Source: JANMDS01 sp031430575
GTDB lineage: Bacteria > Pseudomonadota > Gammaproteobacteria > Burkholderiales > Casimicrobiaceae
Assembly (NCBI GenBank): GCA_031430575.1
Contig: JANPBT010000060.1
Location: 107,209-171,208 of the forward strand
DNA length: 64,000 nt
Direction of reading: 5' to 3'
Part shown: positions 35,491 through 42,914 of the stretch, in pieces
How positions within the stretch are numbered: position 1 is the first letter of the stretch
How the letters are laid out: every line of letters begins with the position of its first letter
The notes under the pieces: model-generated
What the model was told of the DNA's origin: nothing
What the model saw: the letters and a program-made list of their open reading frames with translations, nothing else
Databases searched by the model: none
Made by a program: the position numbers and the translations under genes

Positions 35491-36054
35491 ATGCAAACTG
35501 AACGCGAAAAAATGCTTGCGGGCGCGCTTTACAACCCGCGCGATAGCGAGCTCGTTGCCGCCCGCAGGCGCGCGCGCATGCTCACGCACGCCCTCAACGC
35601 CACACGCGATGATGAGATTGAAATGCGTCGGCGTCTGCTGCGTGAATTGTTCCCAAAAAAAGGCAAATCACTTTGGATCGAGCCGCCGTTTTATTGCGAC
35701 TATGGCGGCAATATTACCTTTGGTGAACGCGTATTCTTGAACTTCAATTGCGTGATTCTGGATGTCGCAGCGGTAAAAATCGGAAGTCGTGTGATGTGTG
35801 GTCCTGCTGTGCAAATTTACACGGCCACACACCCGTTGAATGCCCGCGACCGCGCGAGCGGATTAGAACTCGGCAAGCCGATCATCATCGGTGATGATGT
35901 CTGGATCGGTGGTGGCGCGATCATTTGCCCTGGCGTCTCAATTGGCAATGGCACGGTCATCGGTGCTGGCGCCGTGGTCACCAAAGACATTGCGGCAAAT
36001 ACGTTCGCGGCTGGCAATCCCTGCGTTCCGCTTCGTGAGATCGACAACGGTTAA
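35491..36054 (+). CDS. maltose O-acetyltransferase-like hexapeptide acetyltransferase
   Basis: 187 aa. N-terminal Maa domain (EKMLAGALYNPRDSELVAARRRAR), then left-handed beta-helix hexapeptide repeats (VKIGSRVMCGPAVQIYTATH; IIIGDDVWIGGGAIICPGVS; IGNGTVIGAGAVVTKDI) with catalytic H114. Uses acetyl-CoA to acetylate a sugar (Maa/LacA/NodL family); acceptor not determinable. Confidence 0.92.
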   Translation: MQTEREKMLAGALYNPRDSELVAARRRARMLTHALNATRDDEIEMRRRLLRELFPKKGKSLWIEPPFYCDYGGNITFGERVFLNFNCVILDVAAVKIGSRVMCGPAVQIYTATHPLNARDRASGLELGKPIIIGDDVWIGGGAIICPGVSIGNGTVIGAGAVVTKDIAANTFAAGNPCVPLREIDNG

Positions 36055-36074
36055 CGCCACGCACATTGCGCAAA

Positions 36075-36088
36075 TACCTGCGGCGCAG
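36075..36088 (-). repeat. dispersed 14-mer, exact (reverse), intergenic
   Basis: Between the convergent acetyltransferase and serine-hydrolase genes, followed by ATTGA. Confidence 0.95.
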
Positions 36089-36131
36089 ATTGAGCCTCTT
36101 TTTAATGCCTTGCTGCGCTGAAAATCGCGAG

Positions 36132-37850
36132 CTACTCCACCCGCACCGCGTTTTGCTTGACACCGCCTTGCGTTAGGATGAAGCGCATCGTTTTGCTCGC
36201 TTTGACATCGAGAAATTCAATTTCCAGTGAAGCGACCCGCGCAAAAAAAACAGTTTCAGATTTGGCAAACAACTCAATCTCACCTTGCCCTGTGGCTTGG
36301 GCGAAAAGCTTCCCGCTGCGGCCCCGCACAGTGACATCGAAATTTGGCGCAAGACGATACGTGCCAAGGTATTGCTCGATGACCTCTGCTTTCGGCATTG
36401 CTATTTCTAGCGTAGCGCCCGTGCGACGTGCGACCGTGGTGCGACCACCTTGAAGCACTTCCAAGCGCTGCGCTTTCCCGCTTTCAATTTCAAAAAAATA
36501 GATCTCAAGCGGCGTGACACGGGCAAAAAATTGGGTCTCAGATTTCGCGAAAATTTCAAATTCACTTTGCCCAGTGGCTTGGGCAAAAAGCTCGCTGCCT
36601 TGCGCCCGAATCGTGAGATCAACGCCAGGAGCAAGGGTATAGATGCCTGCATATTGCGCTACCGTCGTAGCGGCGACTGCCTGCGCAACTGCCTGCGTTT
36701 GGGTGAAATTTAGCAATGGCTGCAACGGATCAAGCAGATGGCGCGCAATATCTGTAACCGGCGCAAATGCGTTGCCAATTGCACCGCTCGCTTTTTTGCT
36801 CTCTGGGTCAACCCAGAGTGAAGACGAAAAGCCGTAAGTGGCGCCATCGTGCGTCCAAACCGCGCGCGTTGCGCTTTGAATGCGTGCCGGATGCCAAGCG
36901 AGACCAATATTATTTTTGTCGTCAGTTACCGCATGAAATTGCATTGCCAATTTAAACGCAGGCGCAAGCGGCGTGGCAATCAATCCGCTCGCCGCTTGCC
37001 CGTAGCGGGCAAAATCACGCACGCTCATCCGTAGCGCACCGGCTGCATCGGCGATGCCAAAATTCCAGTGGGCAACGGTTTTTCCTTCTGCATCATGGCC
37101 GTCTGAAAATCGTGCGGTTTCGCTTTCGGGCACAACAAAATACGTTGAGCGCAATGCCAGTGGCGTCAGCACTCGCGATTGCATCAGTTCGCGAAACGGC
37201 TTGCCGCCAGCACGACTGAGCACGTAGCCGAGCACGGTATAGCCGAGGTTGGAATAGGCATAGGCTTCGTTGCGGGCAGCGCTGGCTGCGCTACCGCGCC
37301 CGTCGGCACTGCGTGCGCGTAAATAGCCGAGCAAGTCGCGCTCGGTATAGGCAGCGTATGGATCTGCTGGGTCGGGCGGCGTGTATCCGTCGGGTAAGCG
37401 CGGTGAACCAGAGCGGTGCGTCGCCAGATCTGTCAACGTAATCTGCGCACCAGCTTTATCACGCAATCTAACGCCATCAGGCAAAAACTTTTCTGCTGGA
37501 TCGGTGAGCGCCACCTCTCCTTTCAAAACCATATCTGCGAGCAGGAGCGCGGTGAACGTCTTGGTAACGGAACCCACTTCAAAAAGCGTATCTGCAGAGA
37601 TGGCCGCGGCACCCTTGCCAATGCCTTGCGCGCCATGCGTCGAAATGATCAAGCCATTTTCATCGGCATTAAATGCAACCATTCCAACACTTTTTTTGGA
37701 GACCTCAACACGCTCCCGCACGATCGAATCCAAACGCGATTGGGACGCACTCTCTGTCGCGGCACTGCCTTGCGATTGCGCTGACGAAAAATAACAGCAA
37801 CTGGTCAATGCAAAAAATGATATTACGGTTGCGTTGATTCGTGATTTCAT
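36132..37850 (-). CDS. class C beta-lactamase-like serine hydrolase with duplicated C-terminal domain
   Basis: 572 aa. Signal peptide ending SSAQS; catalytic SVTK (S94/K97), Y199-S-N201 and H334-D-G336, the three motifs of the AmpC/penicillin-binding-protein fold (about 40-380). Then two tandem copies of about 80 residues (397-475 and 491-568), each with QY-G-Y-LAP---D-T-R-----LFAQATGQ and IF/LFAKSETxFFAR, a DUF3471-like beta-barrel unit. Periplasmic; could be an esterase, peptidase or beta-lactamase. Confidence 0.87.
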   Translation of the reverse strand: MKSRINATVISFFALTSCCYFSSAQSQGSAATESASQSRLDSIVRERVEVSKKSVGMVAFNADENGLIISTHGAQGIGKGAAAISADTLFEVGSVTKTFTALLLADMVLKGEVALTDPAEKFLPDGVRLRDKAGAQITLTDLATHRSGSPRLPDGYTPPDPADPYAAYTERDLLGYLRARSADGRGSAASAARNEAYAYSNLGYTVLGYVLSRAGGKPFRELMQSRVLTPLALRSTYFVVPESETARFSDGHDAEGKTVAHWNFGIADAAGALRMSVRDFARYGQAASGLIATPLAPAFKLAMQFHAVTDDKNNIGLAWHPARIQSATRAVWTHDGATYGFSSSLWVDPESKKASGAIGNAFAPVTDIARHLLDPLQPLLNFTQTQAVAQAVAATTVAQYAGIYTLAPGVDLTIRAQGSELFAQATGQSEFEIFAKSETQFFARVTPLEIYFFEIESGKAQRLEVLQGGRTTVARRTGATLEIAMPKAEVIEQYLGTYRLAPNFDVTVRGRSGKLFAQATGQGEIELFAKSETVFFARVASLEIEFLDVKASKTMRFILTQGGVKQNAVRVE

Positions 37851-37987
37851 TGATTTTTGAGTCTCAAAAATTTGATTAACCGTGTTGTAGGTGATGGAAA
37901 AAAATCGCGCAATAACAGCGCGATGAGTTACGTATTATCAGCGACGAACGGCGGATAAATCAACACCAGCGAACGCTTCCCCAGCCG
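37851..37987. other. upstream region of the serine hydrolase
   Basis: AT-rich leader (ATTTGATTAACCGTG) and the region after the decayed gene's stop. No repeat or RNA seen. Confidence 0.4.
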
Positions 37988-38312
37988 CTATGGTCGTGCG
38001 CCCAGGATGAACTCTGGCCGCGGCTGCGTCAGAATCACCATTTTGAGGGGCAATGGCGTGTGGGCCTTGATGGTTGCGATGATTTCGCGGGCGGGCGCAG
38101 CAGAAGTGCCGGTGTTAACCACCAGCACGCCATCGCGCCCGATCACAAAGCCAACGCTGCCGATGCGCGCTTGATTTTTACGCTCGCTGCGCCGCGTGCG
38201 CCTTTAGCAAAAAAACCTGCGGAGCAACTTCGATGGAATGAATCGCGACAGCGCTGCGCTACGCAAGGTAATGTGCGCAGCCGCCAAGACTCAGTGCAAC
38301 AAAAAGACCACT
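37988..38312 (-). pseudogene. decayed metallo-beta-lactamase-fold gene
   Basis: The minus strand reads a lipoprotein-like signal (FFISGLFVALSLGGCAHYLA), a stop, SIEVAPQVFFAKGARGAASV, then after a frame change NQARIGSVGFVIGRDGVLVVN, TGTSAAPAREIIATIKAHTP and LPLKMVILTQPRPEFILGARP-stop. GSVGFVIG--GVLVVNTG and the following helix and strand are the start of a metallo-hydrolase domain, but the HxHxDH zinc motif is replaced by TQPRPEF and the rest is missing. A broken remnant next to dnaB. The APQV codons overlap a degraded dispersed motif (AACCTGCGGAGCAA). Confidence 0.65.
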
Positions 38313-38322
38313 GATAAAAAAA

Positions 38323-39738
38323 CTAAAACGGAGCACCTGGACCGGCACCGCCGAAATTTGAATTTGGCATCGGCGTGTAGCTTTGTGAATAATTTTCAAA
38401 GCGAGTAAATTCACCGCGAAAGGTGAGTTTCACCGTCCCAATTGGGCCATTTCGCTGTTTACCGATAATGATTTCAGCGATGCCTTTTTCAGGCGAGTCT
38501 TGGTTATAGACTTCATCGCGATAGATAAACAAAATCACATCAGCATCTTGCTCGATCGCACCTGATTCGCGCAGATCGCTCATCACTGGGCGCTTATTGG
38601 GCCGCTGCTCCAGCGAGCGATTGAGCTGCGAGAGCGCGACGACCGGCACTTGCAATTCTTTCGCCAATTGCTTCAACGAGCGCGAAATTTCTGAAATTTC
38701 AGTTGCTCTATTTTCACCATTGCCAGAAGAAGCAGACATAAGCTGGATGTAATCGATTACGATCATGCCCAGCCCGCCAGTTTGACGGTGCAATCGCCGG
38801 GCGCGGGCGCGAATCTCAAAAGGATTTAAAGCAGCCGATTCATCAATAAAAAATTGCGCCGCGTCGAGCTTGCCCAGCGCATCAGAAAAGCGCTCCCAGT
38901 CTTGCGCTTGCAGGCGGCCTGTACGCAATTTGTGTTGATCGAGTTTGCCAACGCTACCGATCAAACGCTGCGCCAATTGCGTCGCGCCCATCTCCATCGA
39001 AAATACCGCGACGGGTAATTTCAACTCAAGGGCGACATGCTCGGCGATATTGATCGAAAAGGCGGTCTTACCCATTGAAGGCCGCCCAGCGACGATAATG
39101 AGATCGCCTTTTTGCAAGCCAGCGGTCTCGTTATCTAGATCAACGTAGCCGGTGGCAACGCCGGTCACATTGCTAGGATTATCGCGACGGTAAAGCTCTT
39201 CGACTCGCTCGGCAACTTGTGTCACCAGCTCGCTCATGGGCTGGAAGCCCGCGCGCGTGCGATCGCCCATTTCGGCAATCTTGAAGACCCGCCCTTCTGC
39301 CTCATCTAGCAATTGCTCCGCGCTGCGCCCCATTGGGCGGTAGGCGGTATCAGCGATTTCGGTCGCCACTGCGGCCAAACTGCGTAAGACTGATTGCTCG
39401 CGCACGATCTCAGCGTAGCGGCGTACGTTAGCCGCGGTGGGCACAGATTGCGCTAACGCACCGAGGTAAGGCAAGCCACCGACGTATTCGAGCTTATCGC
39501 TATTTTTAAGCGCCTCACCGAGCGTGATGACATCCGCTGGCTTGGCGTCAGACGACATGCGCTGGATCGCGTGATAGATCAGGCGATGGGCTTCGTTATA
39601 AAAATCGCTTTCTGAAATCAGATCAGAGATTTTGTCCAGCGCCATATTGTCGAGCAGGAGCGCGCCCAAGACAGATTGCTCCGCCTCAATCGAATTAGGC
39701 GGCACACGGTAGCTTGCGATTTCGTCGGATGCGTTCAC
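38323..39738 (-). CDS. dnaB: replicative DNA helicase
   Basis: 471 aa. N-terminal DnaB domain (PPNSIEAEQSVLGALLLDNMALDKISDLI), linker, and RecA-like C-terminal domain with Walker A GRPSMGKT (218-225), Walker B LGMIVIDYIQLM and the R-finger region (QLNRSLEQRPNKRPVMSDLRESGAIEQDAD). Hexameric helicase at the fork. Sits downstream of rpsF-rpsR-rplI on the same strand, a common order. The Gly/Pro C-tail (NFGGAGPGAPF) is typical. Confidence 0.97.
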   Translation of the reverse strand: MNASDEIASYRVPPNSIEAEQSVLGALLLDNMALDKISDLISESDFYNEAHRLIYHAIQRMSSDAKPADVITLGEALKNSDKLEYVGGLPYLGALAQSVPTAANVRRYAEIVREQSVLRSLAAVATEIADTAYRPMGRSAEQLLDEAEGRVFKIAEMGDRTRAGFQPMSELVTQVAERVEELYRRDNPSNVTGVATGYVDLDNETAGLQKGDLIIVAGRPSMGKTAFSINIAEHVALELKLPVAVFSMEMGATQLAQRLIGSVGKLDQHKLRTGRLQAQDWERFSDALGKLDAAQFFIDESAALNPFEIRARARRLHRQTGGLGMIVIDYIQLMSASSGNGENRATEISEISRSLKQLAKELQVPVVALSQLNRSLEQRPNKRPVMSDLRESGAIEQDADVILFIYRDEVYNQDSPEKGIAEIIIGKQRNGPIGTVKLTFRGEFTRFENYSQSYTPMPNSNFGGAGPGAPF

Positions 39739-40000
39739 AGGAATGTATTTTTACCCAAAAATTTTTATAAATCTGCGCCGCAGGTATTTTCGCGTGTCGC
39801 TCGCGTTGACTTGCAACTGCGTGCGCGTGTTTTCGTAATCCTACAAAGACGGGGAATGCAGCAACATTGGTAGCGCACGCGAGTCAGGCGCGATCCAAAA
39901 CGATCTGCGTGTATCTGCGGGTTCGCGACCCGTGTCGGGTTGAGTTTACGCTTCGTTCCACCTGCCTTAATGAGTAAAAATTTTTAGGCGTCAAAATAAA
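39739..40000. other. rplI-dnaB intergenic region
   Basis: About 310 bases between the genes. Holds an exact dispersed 14-mer (39773-39786), a small CGGGT-TCGCG-ACCCG hairpin (39918-39932) and then the rplI terminator. No gene. Confidence 0.6.
39773..39786 (+). repeat. dispersed 14-mer, exact, intergenic
   Basis: 35 bp upstream of dnaB with the full AAATCTGCGCCGCAGGTATT context. Confidence 0.95.
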
Positions 40001-40026
40001 AAAACGGCTGCAAAAGCAGCCGTTTT
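40001..40026 (-). terminator. terminator of the rpsF-rpsR-rplI operon
   Basis: AAAACGGCTGC-AAAA-GCAGCCGTTTT, a perfect 11-bp stem 26 nt after the rplI stop, with a T-rich run on the minus strand. Confidence 0.92.
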
Positions 40027-40051
40027 GTCGATGCACTATACCGAAATCGGC

Positions 40052-40504
40052 TTAGTGATCGCCCAAGATCGTGACCTTGATATTAGATTTCACATCCGTA
40101 TGCAGATCAAGAGTGACGTCAAAATCGCCGATCGTCTTCAATGCACCATTGGGCAACACGACGTTGGCCTTGGTCATCGACGCAAAGCCTTGGGCTTTCA
40201 GCGCTTCAGCGATATCAACGTTGGATACTGATCCAAACAAACGACCATCAACACCGGCTTTTTGCGTGATCTGCACCACTAAACCTTCAAGCTTGCCGCC
40301 CAAAGTTTGCGCTTCAACGAGTTTGTCGGCTTGCACTTTTTCGATATCAGCGCGCTTCGCTTCAAACGCTTTGATATTGACTTCGGTGGCACGCTTCGCC
40401 TTTGACGAAGGAATCAGGAAGTTACGGGCATAGCCATCTTTAACTTTGACAACATCGCCAAGGTTACCGAGGTTAACTACTTTTTCGAGGAGAATAATTT
40501 GCAT
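40052..40504 (-). CDS. rplI: 50S ribosomal protein L9
   Basis: 150 aa, normal length. MQIILLEKVVNLGNLGDVVKVKDGYARNFLIP is the L9 signature, followed by the long connecting helix and C-terminal domain (ITQKAGVDGRLFGSVSNVDIAEAL). AGGAG upstream of the ATG. Third gene of the operon. Confidence 0.98.
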   Translation of the reverse strand: MQIILLEKVVNLGNLGDVVKVKDGYARNFLIPSSKAKRATEVNIKAFEAKRADIEKVQADKLVEAQTLGGKLEGLVVQITQKAGVDGRLFGSVSNVDIAEALKAQGFASMTKANVVLPNGALKTIGDFDVTLDLHTDVKSNIKVTILGDH

Positions 40505-40519
40505 CGTAATGTCTCCTGG

Positions 40520-40804
40520 TTAAACGTGTTGATCGGTGAACGGCATGAGCGCTAGAAAACGCGCACGCTTGATCGCCGTGGTCACTTGACGTTGGTAAAT
40601 CGCGCGGGTGCCGGTGAGGCGCGCGGGGATCAATTTGCCGTTCTCGCTGATGAAATCTTTGAGCACGTCTAAATCTTTGTAGTCCACCTCTTCAACTTTA
40701 GCAACAGTGAAGCGGCAGAAGCGCTTACGCTTGAATAGATTATTCTGGCGTTCGCGTTTTGGTTTTTGGTCTTTGGCATTACGACCACGTCCGGGTGCGG
40801 GCAT
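40520..40804 (-). CDS. rpsR: 30S ribosomal protein S18
   Basis: 94 aa. Core KRKRFCRFTVAKVEEVDYKDLDVLKDFI..GKLIPARLTGTRAIYQRQVTTAIKRARFLALMPF matches S18, with a basic N-terminal extension (MPAPGRGRNAKDQKPKRERQNN). Follows rpsF by 28 nt. Confidence 0.97.
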   Translation of the reverse strand: MPAPGRGRNAKDQKPKRERQNNLFKRKRFCRFTVAKVEEVDYKDLDVLKDFISENGKLIPARLTGTRAIYQRQVTTAIKRARFLALMPFTDQHV

Positions 40805-40832
40805 GATTAAGTTCCTTTCGATTCAGTCCGAG

Positions 40833-41243
40833 TTAAGCGGCGGCCGCTGCATTAGCTGCAGGCGCGGAAGCGGCTTTGGGAGCGTCAGCATTTTTTGCTG
40901 GGCCGTCGGTTAAGTCTTTTGCTTTTTCCTCTTTCATCATTGGCGATGCCGCGGTGACCGCTTTATCTTTCTTGATGGTGAGGTGACGCAAAACCGCATC
41001 GTTAAAGCGAAAGCCAGTCTCTAATTCATTGAGTGTTTCTTGATCGCACTCGATATTCATGCAGAGGTAGTGGGCTTTGTAGACTTTGTTGATTGGGTAA
41101 GCCAATTGACGGCGACCCCAATCTTCAAAACGGTGAATCTTACCGCTCTTATTGGTAATGACTGAGCGGTAGCGCTCAACCATCACCGGCACTTGCTCGC
41201 TTTGGTCCGGGTGGACGATAAATACAATTTCGTAATGGCGCAC
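40833..41243 (-). CDS. rpsF: 30S ribosomal protein S6
   Basis: 136 aa from a GTG start with GAGGAG 6 nt upstream. MRHYEIVFIVHPDQSEQVPVMVERY and WGRRQLAYPINKVYKAHYLCMN are S6 core. An Ala/Lys-rich acidic-basic tail (about 100-136, ending PAANAAAAA) extends beyond the usual C-terminus. First gene of the operon; the single-strand-binding gene priB that often follows it in beta- and gammaproteobacteria is absent. Confidence 0.97.
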   Translation of the reverse strand: MRHYEIVFIVHPDQSEQVPVMVERYRSVITNKSGKIHRFEDWGRRQLAYPINKVYKAHYLCMNIECDQETLNELETGFRFNDAVLRHLTIKKDKAVTAASPMMKEEKAKDLTDGPAKNADAPKAASAPAANAAAAA

Positions 41244-41324
41244 GAAGGCTCCTCTATCTTTGGTCAGTTGATAAATTGCAACAGGCCACCTTGGGCAGGA
41301 TGACGATCAACAGTTACGTCAACA

Positions 41325-41338
41325 TACCTGCGGCGCAG
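41325..41338 (-). repeat. dispersed 14-mer, exact (reverse), intergenic
   Basis: Upstream of rpsF, with ATTTGG following. Confidence 0.95.
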
Positions 41339-41390
41339 ATTTGGCTCTCAACGCTGCCAAAACGCACGCCCCGAGTGTGGCAGGGAACTC

Positions 41391-41570
41391 ATGATTATGG
41401 CACAGCGTAGGCGACTTGGCAATCGAAATGCAGTGGTGATCGGGGTCAGTTCGCCGCGAAACCCACGCGTTTACGGATATCACGCTGGAGTTCGCACTTG
41501 GATCGCGATCACTGCGCTGATCGGCATTGTGGCGGCCTCGCGCGCTGTAGTCAACGGCAGCTCAGGTTGA
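41391..41570 (+). CDS. possible small membrane protein
   Basis: 59 aa, ATG with AGGGA 5 nt upstream. A basic N-terminal half (MIMAQRRRLGNRNAVVIGVS) is followed by a hydrophobic segment (WIAITALIGIVAASRAVV). No relatives recognised; could be chance. Confidence 0.25.
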   Translation: MIMAQRRRLGNRNAVVIGVSSPRNPRVYGYHAGVRTWIAITALIGIVAASRAVVNGSSG

Positions 41571-41625
41571 AAGCACGGGCGTTTGCTGCGTTTTACGCAA
41601 AATACAGGCGCTAAAATGCCCAAAA

Positions 41626-41639
41626 GTGCGCCGCAGGTA
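41626..41639 (+). repeat. dispersed 14-mer, one mismatch, intergenic
   Basis: GTGCGCCGCAGGTA upstream of the aminotransferase gene. Confidence 0.85.
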
Positions 41640-41701
41640 TCTGGCCGGCGCGCCTGCGTAAAATGTTGTTTCGATTGATTTTTACGACCTAAACCCCTTC
41701 C

Positions 41702-42910
41702 ATGTCTGCTGCCTCGTCCATCCTTTCCCGCGCTGAAATGGCGCCCCGTGACCCGATTTTGGGTTTAAATGAATCGTTTAACGCCGATCCAAACCCCGCA
41801 AAAGTGAATTTGGGAATCGGCGTTTACACCGACGACAATGGCAAAGTGCCGCTTTTGCGCTGCATTCAAAAAGCCGAAAAAGAGATGGCCGAAAAAGGCG
41901 CGCCGCGTGGCTATTTGCCAATTGACGGTATTGCTGCTTACGACAAAGCGGCACAAAGCTTAATTTTCGGCGCGCAAAGCGAGATCGTCAGCAGCGGGCG
42001 CGCGGTCACCGTGCAAGCGTTGGGCGGCACAGGTGCGCTGAAAGTGGGCGCAGATCTCCTAAAGCTGCTCGCACCTTCGGCGCAGGTTTATATTTCTGAG
42101 CCATCCTGGGAAAACCACCGCAATTTGTTTGAGCAGGCCGGGTTCGTCGTGCATTCTCAGCCGTATTACGATTCAAATGCCCACGGCGTTAATTTTGCGG
42201 CAATGAAAGCGTCGATTGAGGCCGCGCCAGCGGGGTCGATCATGGTGCTGCACTCATGCTGCCATAACCCGACTGGCTACGACTTAACAAACGCGCAGTG
42301 GAGCGAAATCATTGCGCTTGTGCGTGCGAAAGGTCATGTGCCGTTCCTCGATCTGGCTTACCAAGGCTTTGGCGATGGCATTGATGCTGATGCGTTTGTG
42401 CCGCGCGAATTCGCTAAAACTGCAGGGCCTATATTGCTCTCTAGCTCGTTCTCCAAATCGTTTTCACTTTACGGGGAACGCATCGGCGCGTTGACCGTCG
42501 TTGCCGAAAATAAAGACGAGGCCACGCGCGTGCTTTCGCAATTGAAGCGCGTCATCCGCACCAATTACTCCAACCCGCCGACGCACGGCGCACAAATGGT
42601 GGCGATGGCCTTAACCACGCCAGAGCTGCGCGCGATGTGGGAGGAAGAGTTAGCGCAAATCCGCGAGCGCATTAAGTTGATGCGTGCAGAATTTGTCGCC
42701 AAGTTAAAGCAAACCGCGCCGCAGCGTGATTTCTCGTTTGTAATGGCCCAGCGCGGCATGTTCTCCTACTCAGGCTTGACCCAAGATCAGGTCTTAAAAC
42801 TGCGCAGTGAGTATGGCATTTACGCGCTCGAAACGGGACGCATTTGCGTTGCTGCACTCAATACTAAAAATATCGATTACGTCACTAACGCGATCGCGAA
42901 AGTGCTTTAA
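41702..42910 (+). CDS. tyrB: aspartate/aromatic-amino-acid aminotransferase
   Basis: 402 aa. PLP-dependent class I enzyme: DPNPAKVNLGIGVYTDDNGKVP at the N-terminus, HSCCHNPTGYD, and the PLP-lysine motif SSSFSKSFSLYGERIG, with the C-terminal substrate Arg in ALETGRICVAALN. AspC and TyrB are hard to tell apart by sequence alone. Four bases before pgi, so probably cotranscribed. Confidence 0.9.
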   Translation: MSAASSILSRAEMAPRDPILGLNESFNADPNPAKVNLGIGVYTDDNGKVPLLRCIQKAEKEMAEKGAPRGYLPIDGIAAYDKAAQSLIFGAQSEIVSSGRAVTVQALGGTGALKVGADLLKLLAPSAQVYISEPSWENHRNLFEQAGFVVHSQPYYDSNAHGVNFAAMKASIEAAPAGSIMVLHSCCHNPTGYDLTNAQWSEIIALVRAKGHVPFLDLAYQGFGDGIDADAFVPREFAKTAGPILLSSSFSKSFSLYGERIGALTVVAENKDEATRVLSQLKRVIRTNYSNPPTHGAQMVAMALTTPELRAMWEEELAQIRERIKLMRAEFVAKLKQTAPQRDFSFVMAQRGMFSYSGLTQDQVLKLRSEYGIYALETGRICVAALNTKNIDYVTNAIAKVL

Positions 42911-42914
42911 AACG

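Larger units (their letters stand above)
41244..41701. other. divergent region between rpsF and the aminotransferase
   Basis: About 460 bases with an exact reverse 14-mer (41325), a one-mismatch forward copy (41626) and one possible small open frame (41391-41570). Promoters for both flanking genes must lie here but none is clear. Confidence 0.5.

Noticed and set aside
38060..38314. 84-codon plus-strand frame
   Set aside because: It is the mirror of the decayed metallo-hydrolase gene.
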